From: Apricaphanius iberus
Lineage: Eukaryota; Chordata; Actinopteri; Cyprinodontiformes; Aphaniidae
DNA: 64,000 bases
Direction of reading: 5' to 3'
Assembly: GCA_028564705.1 (NCBI GenBank)
Contig: JAPXFQ010000494.1
Location: forward strand, 62,001 to 126,000
A program made the translations under genes and the position numbers. Numbering within the stretch: position 1 is the stretch's first letter; every line of letters starts with the position of its first letter. The notes below the pieces were generated by a model. The model searched no databases and was not told the DNA's origin. It saw only the letters and a program-made list of their open reading frames with translations. Shown here piece by piece: positions 12,641 through 24,381 of this stretch.

Positions 12641-13777
12641 GTGTGCCAAATGTGCAACTAGGCAAAAATGAGTTGCTATTTACAGTTTTTCTGAATTAGT
12701 TTGGCAAAAGTTCAAACTTGTAGAAGAAAAAGTTTAAGTAGTTCCATGTAGTCGCATATTATTTGGTATACACAACAGTGGAAATAAAGGATATAAAGTT
12801 TTTACCAAAATGGCTTGCCATACTTGGCCACAAGCTGGCAGCTATTTTTCCCCAGCACAATATCAGAGCACTCAGTAAGCGGTGTTTGAAAAGTGAAATA
12901 GCAAGGTTGGCGTGGAGAAGGCTACGATTACCAACAGGAAGGCACAAACAGATGCCCATTTTTGCTATTGTACAAAAATAGGCACTGAAACAATCTCATT
13001 GTTTATGACAGGTAATAAAGACATTGAAACGGGTAAGACAACAACATGTTGAACTTTCACTGCAAACCATTCAACTTCCCTGCAATGCTAGCTGATTCAG
13101 CAGCACTACAATAATATAACGGATGTGAACTATTTAAAGGCTTTGTCAAATTGGTAGATTTGTGCTATAAATTCATGGCAATTTTTCAGTGTGAATTAGT
13201 GTATGAAGCAGAGTCAGGAGTCAGTAGTGATGAGAGGAACATCTCTTGTCAGTATAGAAGCAATTTGTGTGTAAACAGCAGGCATTAGTCTCAATAAAGC
13301 TGTTATAGTTTTTTCTTTAAAAGTGAGATTATAAAGTCCAGATTTGAAAGGGAACAGAATGAAAGTAATATAAATTAAGCATGCATGTTTTACAATTGAA
13401 AATGTCTTAATCAGTCAAGGCAAATCTGTTTTTACACATCAAATATATTAAATCTTTACAGAATATTATTTTTTTATTGTGACAGGTGCAGCAGATGAGT
13501 TTAGGTAAACTGGAGGAATTGTGAAAGGGAGAGCAGTCTAATCAGGGTCTGATTACAGATAGGTATTCGCTCAAAATATAGATTCTGAAATTGTTGATGA
13601 ATGTGTTGTAAAGAATAATGTAGATGTGAACTCATCCTGAAATAAATCAACCTCAGGAAGCAATTAACCTTTATTTATACTGAACTGGACATTTCTTAGA
13701 AAAAAATACTCTAAATTACAAGGCTTTACAGAACAGTGTGCTGTTGTTGCTTTAACATCTGAGGTTATAATTGCATA
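12641..13777. other. Non-coding; overlapping open frames judged spurious
   Basis: Open frames occur on both strands at 12759-12981 but overlap each other almost fully and carry no recognisable motif. Nothing else was seen. Confidence 0.45.
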
Positions 13778-13785
13778 ACTTTAAT

Positions 13786-14043
13786 TAGAGATGCAACAAG
13801 TTTTTCAAACCAACACGATACCAATCCTTGGATATGAGTACTTGCCAATACTGAGTACCAATGCTGATACTTCTATCACATAAATTGGAAGACTTTTTTT
13901 GCAACAAATGATGGCTAATTTGATTTTTTTTTTTTTTTTTTATTACTTCAGATTTTCCACATTTTAAGTATTGGTTATTTGTATTGGTTCAACTTCAACC
14001 GATACCAATACGAGTATATTAGAATGGTATCGGTGCATCCCTA
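13786..14043. mobile_element. hAT miniature element, copy C
   Basis: The element starts TAGAGATGCAACAAG and ends CGGTGCATCCCTA. The flanking octamers ACTTTAAT and ATTTCGAT match at only 5 of 8, so this copy is older or its duplication is eroded. The interior holds CACGATACCAATCC, a long T run near 13921-13942 and AACCGATACCAATACG, as in copies A and B. Confidence 0.75.
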
Positions 14044-14051
14044 ATTTCGAT

Positions 14052-17000
14052 AAAAAATAGTTTGTGCTATAAAGTGGGCCTGTCTGAGGCATAAAACTCC
14101 AGGAAAATCCATGAAAATGAGTCCCTCTCCGGCCCTGTATAGAGGGTAATGTATAAATAAGAGTTATCTGTTTCAATCTTTACAACAACAAAACAATGGG
14201 CTAAACACAGTCAATGAAAGGAAATTGTTAATATAATTATTTTGCTATTTTGTTTACTCAAAAACAGCTGATACCTGATTCAGTCTGCTGTACAAAGAAG
14301 CATGATTACAGCATGTGTAACAAGTAAGAAGCAGCCAGTTAATTAGCCAATGAATCCTTACACAGAGAAACTGATTATGATAAAAAAACAAATTCACAGT
14401 TCAATTGACTAATTCAAAGGATGAGAAGAGAAATCATTTTTGTAGGGGAATCTCCCTGACATGTTTCTGTGTAAAATCCACAATAAATCTTCCAATCTCA
14501 GGATTAAAAATATATCACCTTCTACCACTTTGTGTCAACGAGCATTTAATGAGATGCAGTTCGCCAAGCTGTGGCAGTAAAATGCTGGCTAGCTGGCAAA
14601 ATGCCAGGGTGGACCAGAAACATCTGTTCGCATTATTAATGAATCAATTATATCCCACAGATGTGCCAGACCTGCAGGGGTGAAGGGGGAGGACAAAGAA
14701 TCTGAATATGCAAGAGGGTTTGGGCTCCCTGCACAGCCGTGGCCTTCAGTCATTACTGCTGCTCTTTTTTCTCTCTTAGATGAGACAAATACAACCTGTC
14801 AGGTCTGTATGTCAGTTAGTGTAAAACAAATCTTTAAAACCCGATTGCAAATGTGTGGAAAATAACAAGAAATCAAAATGATGACGAGGGAAAAGGAAAT
14901 GGGATATTACAGAATTTTCTTATTTTACTGTCAATTAGCTTCTGCAAATTAAAAGAAAAGTATAATATCCTGTCCTTTGAGTACCCTTTATGATTCCACA
15001 AACACAATCATTATGTTACCATCTCAAATTGCTCCAGTCTGAAAAAATACAGCCAGTTAACACATTAGTCTGTCATGTCCGCCGGCACAAACATACATGG
15101 AATTGGAAATCCACAGTGAGACAGGTAATACTTACTGTTTATCGAGGTCCATGTGATTCATCATCCAGGCTGCATGCGAGGTTGCTGTCAAGAAGCGTTT
15201 ACATCATTAGAAAAGAGGTGAGGCCATCTATTCACTGCTTAACATGGTGACCACTGACTCCTAATGGGCACCAACATGGTTTAACCCCCCCAAGAGAAAA
15301 CTGCTTGCCAGGGCAGGTAAAGTACATATCTGTGCTTTCTCCAGTCCAGCACTGGAGAGATGGATGGAAAAAAATATAAGGCAAAAAAGACAGTATTAAT
15401 CGGAATTAATTTTTATTTCCTTTTTATAAATCCTGGATAGTATTTTTTTTCAAGTTATACATGTCGTGTTTCTTTGCCTTTTTATTATAGATGCAACATA
15501 CTGCTTTTTTGTTGTTTTAAAATAGAAAGATATCAGTTTTGAGCTCATAAACTGTCTGAAATGCAATAAATCAAATACAGTAAACTAATTTTATGAGATG
15601 TGAGCATTCTAAGTAGGCCACAACCTAATTGTACATAGAAATGTCTCTTACACCTCGATAGTTCCCCTAGAACCAATTTTTTCAATTTTGTCCCATTTTT
15701 AAATGATGGTCTTTCATAACTGTCAGAAGTAGTTATGCTCAGTGTTGAACAGACTATTTGTTTATACTTGTCCTTATGTTTGGAACTTAAAAGAGAACTA
15801 TGTTGTATTTTGTAAGAGAACTAATAATTCATTTTGTCACAATTATGTTTACAATTATGACAACAGAATCAAAAAAATGTATATGTCAATATTTCCGTCT
15901 ATCTACTGTCGGTGATGTTTTAGCAGAATTTGCTCTGGAAATATAACATTTCGCATATGGATGAGAATGAAAATATATCTAAACATTTTTTTGTTCTACT
16001 TCAGTACATTCATGGGACTTTCTCATTTTTGCAAAATAATTAACACATGCGAATTTATTTGAACATATTTAATCAATGTTAAATTGTAACTTTTAGACAG
16101 TTCATTTAAGTAATAAAAACGTTTTACTCTGCAAACTGGAAAGGAAAATAAACTAAACAAAAATCAAAGTCATTCAACAGGCTTTTACCTTCACTGAGTT
16201 TTGAATCGTTCAGCTTTTTTCTTTTTTCCTTTCTTTTTATTTTTTTACAAAAGAGCCGTCCATCTACATTAAAATGAGTGGCCCTCCTCTGTCACACAAA
16301 GTCCCACACAGACTTGTATTTTTTGTTGATGCAGATAGCGAGGCTTTAGGCAAAATGACAACTTGCTTTTCAACCAGAACTGATGGCTTTTTTCCCCATT
16401 TTCGTTGAGACACAAGGGGAAAAAATGTACTTCCATTTCAGTGCCCATTTGTTGCCCTTCCAGTGATGTGTGACCCTGTTTTATTTGATTTCATTTGTTC
16501 ACTTTCATCACTGTTATTCACTTTGATTTGCTAGAATTGCCGTGCAGAGAAGTTGGACATATATTTGGAATGACATAGAAAAAAACAACAACACTGTCAT
16601 CATCTCTAGAAGTGCTTATGCATATTGTTTTTTAACTCTATAAAAGAATTTAGAGAATTTTCTGAAAATAATCTAGAAGAACTCAATCCGTGTCTTTTTT
16701 ATTGAATCACATGCATACTGCTTTTACAAAATAGTATTGTGGACCTCATATAGTTACGTGATTTTGTCTGGTAACACATTTATTCTTCAATATAACTGCA
16801 GATTTGGTTAACTTCGATCAAAAATGTTACCTCCCAAGTTCAACAGTTGAGCGTAGCCCAGTTATCAGCCTGTGTATGACATTGTGATTAACAATTTCGA
16901 TAGTTTGGGGGCAGAGGGCAGGCAGCTGGCACGCTCCACTGACCTTACTAGGAATAATTAGTCATTTATGTCACCTTATACGTTTTGTCTGTGCCCTTCA

Positions 17001-17434
17001 CACTAGGATGAGACTGAAAACAAGGTAGAGCAGTGGCTCATGTTCCCCAACTGCTCATCAAGCAATTACTGACCGCCTCATAACCAACAGTAAAGGGGAT
17101 TAGACATGGAATTAAAATGGAACGTCAGTGAAGGGCAAACGAAAACACACGGTTAGAATATCACTGTATCAAATTTCTGCCTTTGAGAAGACATTTTGCT
17201 TCTATTGTATTCTGAGGCTTAATTCCTCAAATGAATCCTTGGAGAGCTGTCATATAATAATTACAAATCTCTTAAATAATTATGATAGCCACACTAATCC
17301 ATTTAGCATAAATGTTTGAGAAGAAAGTGGATGATATAGTTAAAAAATAAAACCCCAAATCATCCAGTGACTAAAGAAAACTGCCAGTTACTTCTGCTTG
17401 ATAACACATGATGAAGAAACAATGTATTTTTCTG
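14052..17434. other. Non-coding stretch with candidate conserved elements
   Basis: No supported exon. Two segments have balanced composition and homeodomain-like ATTA clusters: 14560-14790, and 16880-17120 (AATAATTAGTCATTTATG and CATCAAGCAATTACTG). They could be regulatory conserved elements, but composition alone supports this weakly. Confidence 0.3.
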
Positions 17435-17485
17435 CTGGACAATGACCCTATGCATACATCAAAGCAAAGCCAAGTCTGTTTGAAG
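17435..17485 (+). mobile_element. Tiny Tc1 transposase remnant
   Basis: GGACAATGACCCTATGCATA followed by CATCAAAGCAAAG resembles the Tc1 transposase block encoding the second catalytic aspartate (QDNDPKH-type motif). It is too short for certainty. Confidence 0.4.
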
Positions 17486-20299
17486 TCTGCTGAAGAATAA
17501 AGAGTGCTTGCCTGTTTTTCTTTCTGCAATTATTAGACGCGAACATCACAAATGCAATCACTTAGATGTCGTAAGAAAAAAAATGAAATATATACACAGA
17601 AAATATTGCATTTCATAAAAAAACTGATATTGAAGGTACTTATAGATATGTTAGTATGCTGAAGAATATAAAACCTTCTGTGGTTGCTTGTAAATTTTAA
17701 GATGGGTATTAAGATTGTGAGGTATCTAAAGATTATGTTTAAATGTTTTAGTAACATATCCAAAGTTGAGCATTCAGACCTAGGCCATTTAGACAAAAGG
17801 TTTTGTTATAGCTCAGCAGCGGACTCAGCAATTAATGAAATAAATATCATTCTTTGAGGAGCTGAAGCTGAAAATAGTTAAAAGTGGACAGCCTGATGGC
17901 AATGGCAGAACAAGGCCAACATGGAATGTGTGTTCTGTTTAAAGAATCTGACCAGTAAGAGACTGGAATTCTATATGAGTGTATGTATCTCCAGCAGATA
18001 TAATGGGAACCCTCTTCAAGGTTAAGTGGTGAGGTTGAAAGAGTTACAATTATTTATAATTTATTATTATTATTATGAGCCCTCACGATTTGGTCATTGT
18101 GATGTAAGCTACTAATTTGATTAAAATCCATTGCTGTTCAAACTAAAACTGTGTCTCCAGACCCTTACTTTGAAGTCATCCCCGAGGTATTTTAAAGACC
18201 ATCGCCATTGATACACAACAATTTCCATCAATTCTTAAATTTTCATTTTACTCTCAAATCAAGATTTCTAATGTAATTAGCAATTGTTCATGTTATCGTA
18301 ACTAGAATATTATAACCAGAATCCTAGATCTTACAATCCCTTTCTGTAAACCCCTGAAATAAATAAAGATATTTTTTTATCATCTTAGACAATATTTCAG
18401 CATTTCAATTTCCGATGTAATCTTCCCTATCAGCTTTACTAAATAGATAGTAAAGTAGTAAGCATACATACATACAATAGTTGTATTTTTGCATGTTTTT
18501 TGTTTTTGTTTAACCAGAAATGTTTCCATTCAGAACCATTTTGAATACAATGAGTTATTTATCCTGTTAATGACAAACTCTGAGTGTTTTTTTCAAATAA
18601 TCCTTAGTTGAAAACGTAATTTAATAATAACTGAATAATAATCATTGAATTATGCCAGGATTATTAAATGTGCAGCAGAATTTATTATTTGTAAACAAAA
18701 TATGAATATTTTATCTGCCCTTAACATTTTGAAAGTGGTTATCAGACCAATTTATTTGTTTACATAATGGAGGTTATTAACAATACAGCTGTTTTTCCAT
18801 TAGTTTAAGACCGCTTCCACAGTTACTAAATACTTGCCTTTCTCTCAAACCGCCCAAAAAAGTAAACATTTGGTTAAAAATGTCCAAAAGGTATAGCATT
18901 GGGACCATTTCTATCAAACAAAGACAATAAGCTATCCCCAGAGGATAAAATGTCATCTCCAGCAGAGCAGTTTTGGCACTGATACAGAGGGACACAAGCC
19001 CCCCACACCCACACGCACCCCCATTTAAGTCCCAGCTGATTTAACTGTACCAGATGGGAGTGACTTTTCCCCTCCCCCCACTCCAGGCCGTGTCACACAC
19101 AGCTGCAGGGACCAAGCAGCAGGAGGGAATGGGGTCCAAGCTGATCAGCCCACAGGGTACTGAGAGACTGGAGAGATGAGTCACCAGAGAGTGAAGTAAG
19201 ACTGTGACCCCTGCTGTTTATTTTCATCACCCGTCTCTTTGCTTTTCCTTCTTTCGTGCTTCATAAATGATTTGAATGTGTAGGTACTGGAGCCCTCCTG
19301 GGGCCCTGGTGTATTTGGCCTCCTCCAAAGTGTTCACAGGTCAAATGTATGAACATCTACCCATTTACAATGTTGTGCAAATTTCACCCATCCGCTTCAC
19401 AGCAGAAAATGCAGAGTAACCCAGTTGCAATCCATCTGTCTCTAAAGCAAGATGGTTCAATTGTAGAATCCAGACTTTCCTGTGAAAGGCTGCGGAAGTA
19501 ATTTCATCATAAGACCATTTTGGCTATTGAAAGTCATTTTTCTCATCCCCCACCCACTCCTACTCTTTCTGATAAATATGACCAAATGAATCAGAGTTAA
19601 TGCTTTAAATCAAGTGTCTGTGACCAGTCATCATTAAGGAGTTCTATATGGCCTCTCTTTTGCAAGCTCATTATAGTATTGTTCATAATTTATTACTGTT
19701 GACTCCCTAATGGTTTCTTAAAGGACTATTACAAGTGCTATTTTTTCCTTAATAGCCTCAAGTCAATCTATTTAAGAGGCTGGAGTGCCAAATATGAAAT
19801 ATTCTTAAAGGGAAATTCAAGACTCAATTTCCACTAAGACAAAGATGAAATGGCGACTAAATCACAGTTGCTCCCACAAGCCAATGAAGGAAGCTTCATT
19901 TTCATGTACACCCATGTATGTGGATACAAGAAAGGACAGGGAAATGGCATACAAGAAATGTGTTTTGACTTGTGTTGTGCATATATTCTGTGACACTCTA
20001 ATAAGACTATCAAATATTTTTATACTATTAGAATTTTTTTTCTTTTCAACCTAAAAATCAATAAATTTAGACAATAATTTATTGACTGTGTAATTTTTCA
20101 GCTGCCAATCTTGTGTGGCAGAAAAATAGGAGAATGAGTGTTCTAGACACCTTGACCCAATTACCAACATCACCCTGGTAATCTCATCCAAGGAATGATT
20201 TTTTTATGGTTTTATGTTTTTAAGTTATTCAACCAGAGGCTTTCAGGTTTGTTTGTTAAATGGTCACCACGTCTCAGTCTAATCTTGATTCTTCGAATC
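17486..20299. other. Non-coding stretch
   Basis: It includes a short TTA microsatellite near 18060-18078. A GC-richer segment at 18990-19230 ends in a splice-donor-like GTGAAGTAAGACTG. No open frame or motif supports an exon there. Confidence 0.4.
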
Positions 20300-20337
20300 A
20301 AATATCCATATATGGTTGAAACCATATATGGATATTT
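20300..20337. promoter_or_regulatory. Perfect 18-bp palindrome carrying two CArG boxes
   Basis: The left arm at 20300-20317 and right arm at 20320-20337 are perfect reverse complements with a 2-base spacer. Each arm contains CCATATATGG (20306-20315 and 20322-20331), an exact CC(A/T)6GG box of the kind bound by SRF and other MADS-box proteins; the two boxes start 16 bp apart. Whether it is a bound site, a cruciform-forming repeat or a mobile-element scar cannot be told from sequence. No gene is recognised nearby. Confidence 0.6.
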
Positions 20338-22569
20338 TACACTGGCATACTGCCTGTATTGTAAAGCTGATTTTTATTGTCACAATTAGAGATATAAAAT
20401 GCATGACAATTCAAAAACACAGTCAAAAGGCAAAAAATTATAACAATTCCACCACAAACACTCTCATAAACTGTTTTTAAAAATTCTTCCAAAAAAATTT
20501 TCAAAAATTATTTCCCTTTCCTACTGTGTCCATTATACTTACATGCACATTATGGAAATTAGGTTTCAATATATTTTAGATATGCTCTATGAAAAAAATC
20601 CAAAAATAGACACATTTCCTCAAATAATTTTGGAGTGTAGTGCCACAGAAAAATCCATAAATAGGTGAATCCCCAAACAGTAAACTGCAAACAGGCAGGG
20701 GTCACTGCAGCACATCCACAGTTACCGTGGAGGAACCCAAACCCAACTGAAAAAAAGAATAACACAGAAAACAAGCAGAAGATGTTGTTTGTTTTTTTTC
20801 AAGATGAAAATAGTAAACAAGACCGTGGGAACTAGGGATGCGAAGAGTGCTGCAACACCCCCTTGTGGATGAAAGATTTGATGCATGTTTAATTTTTTCA
20901 AGCAAAAATGAATGACATGCAATAATTTGACTTGATTTAATTATGAATATAACACAAAAAGAAATCCATACTATTATTTTAAAAAGATGGAAACTTTTGC
21001 TGTCACACATAAACTTACACACGTATATAGTTTGAAGAGGGCAGTAAATTAACAAAATGGCGAGCCAGAAGCAACTTATCAGATAACTATTCAACCACAC
21101 TTAATAAATAATTCTAAAAAATTGTAAAATTAAATGGAAATGCTGCTACTGACTGCCAGATCAAAGAACACGTCCCTGAAACAGACGGACTAAATCCTAA
21201 AGCCAAGGAGAAAAATTACAATATAGACGGAGCTGCACAACACCACATTGCTTAACACAGCAAATGGAAGTCCATCTCCTACTTTTACCTGAACACACGG
21301 TACCTTCAGCTGCGGATGTTAGGTGATGATGTTAAATGAAGCTTTTGGAGTGTCATCATATAAGTGGGAGAGATTTCTTTAATTCAATTTATTCATTCTG
21401 TATTGCAAAGTTGATGGCCTATCTTGATCAGGATGTTTCTGGAATTGTTGAGTTTTGTTCATATTAGCTGGAAGTGTGCCATTCATATTTAATGTGTCTG
21501 ATTGTGACACAAGCAGGTGACTGATCACAGTGCAGAGGCAAGAGTACGGTGAAGCAAAGACAAACAAAAGGCTAAGCATCAGCATTCCTGCAGCCAGAGG
21601 GAGCAGTGGCAGCATAGCTATAACCCTTCAAGTATTGCTAATAAATATCAAACCGCATGCAGTTTGTGTTGTTTTTGGTGTAACAGCTTTTTTAAGTATA
21701 CACCGTCAGTTAATACCCCAACATGGCATGTCAGAGATGACAGTAGTGTTGGTAAGGGTGGTTTCTAATGTCTTAACAAATGGTAAAACCAATTGTAAAA
21801 TCAGGTTTATCACTGATTCTATCCACATAAAGTTGTTGATTTTTTTTTAAACAGCAATATTCAGATTATTCAATGTGAGATTGTTTTTCTAGAAAATTTT
21901 CAGCGATCTAAAGGATTTTACAAATAACAGTGTTATTAAACGTGTCCTGTATTCTCTTATTTACTGCAAAATAGTGCAGTATTTTTGCTCTATGTCTAGT
22001 TGTGGCATTGGCCCATCCATCCATTTAGGTACCCAACACAGCCTGCCATTTGTCATTTTCGTGGATCTCTAAAGCCATCGGCAAAAGGCAGGAAAAATGG
22101 TAAAGGTGTTAAAAATATTACAGCAGTCTGCAGTACCCGTGAAATCTCAGAACATATTATGTTAAAATATTCAACGAAACAGACAAAGATATAGATTATG
22201 TCGAGCTGACTCAATTTAAATTTTTCATGCAGTAGTAAAAGAGCTCCCATCACCGAGCCAAACATTGTTTTAGGGTTTCCATACATCAGAACAATGACAA
22301 CCCAATAGATTTTGTGGCAATGCCTTTGGCTGTTATTATTTGTTACTGGCTTGCCTTGCCCATGCCATTCCATGATGCAGACTAACTGCGGAGTAAACAA
22401 TGATGTGAGTGGAAGGCATCCTGTTAGCGTGATATAATAGATTAAAACCAGACACTGCTGCCTCTAAACCTGACAGCATAACTGATGAGCAGCAAGCCTG
22501 TGCACACAGTATAGTTTGTCATGAGTGACATCTTCATTTTATCATCAATTCCTTAAAAAATAACTGAGA
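20338..22569. other. Non-coding stretch
   Basis: The antisense open frames at 20559-21100 are AT-rich, hydrophobic and lack motifs. A CCATCCATCCATTT run at 22014-22027 may be the antisense tail of an RTE-type repeat. Nothing else was recognised. Confidence 0.4.
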
Positions 22570-23345
22570 TGTCCTTAACTAAGACATTTGAAGCTCCGCT
22601 CAATCGTGCCATCTCACCTTTACTTTAAGCCGAATTAGAAAGTGACACCCCACAGGCTTCTCCATCAAAGAACAGATACACAGGTCTGTCTTTACTCAGA
22701 GACTCACCATCCACGTAATGACTTTACATAATTATTTTCATCCTTCTCCCTGCCATGAAAGGCCCTTAGATGGAATTCAAATCAATCTGTCAGATAGCTT
22801 TGCTAGTAAAGCCTAATGTATTTCAGCAACACACGGAGGGGAAATGCATTCACTTACCAGACAAATCAGAACCTTGAGGAGATAATAAACTGGAGAGAAA
22901 AATTGAGTCTGGAACAAGCTTTCCATTCAATTCTGGCTTAATAAGATCTCTAGCCTCTAATTGACTTTCTAAATTTCAATTAACAATCAACATTAGAGGG
23001 TTTTTTTTTTCTGAATCTAAATCACATTCTGACTTACTAATCTATTTGAGTGCAAGAGGAAACAAATTTAGCTGTGACAAGTAAAAGAGGAAAAATATTA
23101 CAGTCACTCAGAAATGTTTCAGTGTGTGATATTTGGGGTTATTATCACTTTGACCGGACAACATGATTTATCAAATACATATTTCAGAAATTCAAGGGCC
23201 CTGCAGCACCAGCCAGTCTGAAATCAATCATAGACCTTCACGGGCTGCCCGAATTGATCTTTCTGAGATGTAAAAACTGCCTCTTAATTAGCATCTCAGA
23301 ACCCATTAACACATGCTAATTAACTTGTGATTAGGAAACAGAAAG
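22570..23345. other. Candidate conserved non-coding region
   Basis: Balanced, non-repetitive composition with several homeodomain-like cores, for example AGCCTCTAATTGAC, CAATTAACAATCAAC and GCTAATTAACTTGTGATTAG. No open frame of note. The texture is like developmental enhancer clusters of vertebrates, but no alignment is available, so this is a suggestion only. Confidence 0.3.
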
Positions 23346-23566
23346 ACTTCAATCATCATTTACAAGTAAAACTATAAGCAAAAGCAGTTTTTAAAGGAAC
23401 ATAAACTCACCAGCTCAGCTAGTAAACCTTGATAATAATGCGTTGAATCCTTCGTTGTCTTTAGAACTGTTCTAACTCTTTTTTCGATACAGTATTGTAC
23501 AAAAGTTTTAGGTAGGTGTGAAAATAATGATTGTTTCTCATTTTTATGCACGAGTGGGTTGCCTTA

Positions 23567-24137
23567 AACTTGGTTTATGCTTGCCGCATGAACATTCCGC
23601 GCCGAAACGAGACGTGCGGAACCGGCCGAGACGCCTTCTTGCAGCGTTTATTCTTTTTGTGGCTTGTCCCTGCTGAGAGCCAATATTCTTGACGACTGTA
23701 GGGGGCGGCGTAGGGCTCTACGGCAAGCAAACAACACTACACCATAGTAGAAGTAGTAATCACTGTTGTTTACATGATGGTGATAGCCGTGAGCTTAAAC
23801 AAAGCAGAACTTTTATGCTATTTATTAGGAAAAAAGACGAAAAAAGGAGACAGTCCTCTCTTCCATTAAAACACAGTTGATCACAGTGATCTCTATCGAC
23901 CGAATCATAAAGATGTCTATTTACGAACCTCCGGCAATATGAGCTCTTGCCAGTCCGCCATGTTTTTCCCCGCAGGACCGTACGCGGGACCGCGTAGTTA
24001 CAAATTTTCCTAGGTGCGCGGCGCGGAAATTTTGGGGCAGGACGAGGCCGCGCGGAGAGGCTTGGTTGTTAAAATGACGTAATTTGGCCGCGTGGAGCCG
24101 TGCGGACCTCGCGGACGCGGCAAGCATAAACCAAGCT
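23567..24137. mobile_element. PIF/Harbinger-like miniature element, GC-rich
   Basis: The left end is AACTTGGTTTATGCTTGCCG. The right end, read on the minus strand, is AGCTTGGTTTATGCTTGCCG, a 19 of 20 match. Both sides are flanked by TTA (23564-23566 and 24138-24140), the 3-bp TWA target typical of PIF/Harbinger. The interior is unusually rich in CpG (GCGCGGCGCGGA and similar) compared with the AT-rich surroundings, and includes subterminal GCGGAC motifs. An antisense 68-codon frame at 23921-24127 is a by-product of the GC content. It is non-coding. Confidence 0.8.
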
Positions 24138-24142
24138 TTATG

Positions 24143-24381
24143 GTACTGCAGCTTCCTTCCAACAGTCTAAAGACATGACTGTTAGGTTAAATAGTCTCTC
24201 TAAATTCCCCTTAAGTGTAAGTCTGCACGTGCATGGTTCTTTGTCTCGTCGTTGCCCTGCGATGGACTGATGACCCATCTACAGTGTACCTGGCATCTTG
24301 CCCGATGACTGCTGGAGACAGGTACCACCCTTTATGCGATCCTACAAAGATAAGCAGCATGGATGGATGGATGGATAGGTT
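24143..24381 (+). repeat. RTE-tail SINE-like repeat ending in GGAT units
   Basis: The block contains CAGTCTAAAGACATGACTG, TTGCCCTGCGATGGACTG and GATGACTGCTGGAGACAGG, then ends ATGGATGGATGGATGG. This is the standard 3' portion of a very common fish SINE/RTE family. It lies directly against the Harbinger-like element, only a few bases away. Confidence 0.65.

Noticed and set aside
12759..12981. Overlapping frames on both strands as a possible small gene
   Set aside because: They overlap almost completely, have no motif, and no splice or start context supports either.
18990..19230. Possible exon with donor GTGAAGTAAGACTG
   Set aside because: No open frame with motifs and no acceptor partner; a donor-like match alone is common by chance.
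20702..21100. 132-codon antisense frame with hydrophobic stretches as a membrane protein
   Set aside because: AT-rich DNA gives hydrophobic codons by chance; there is no homology-like pattern, and the overlapping frame 20722-20922 is equally plausible.
23921..24127. Antisense Arg/Ala-rich frame
   Set aside because: An artefact of CpG-rich DNA inside the Harbinger-like element.
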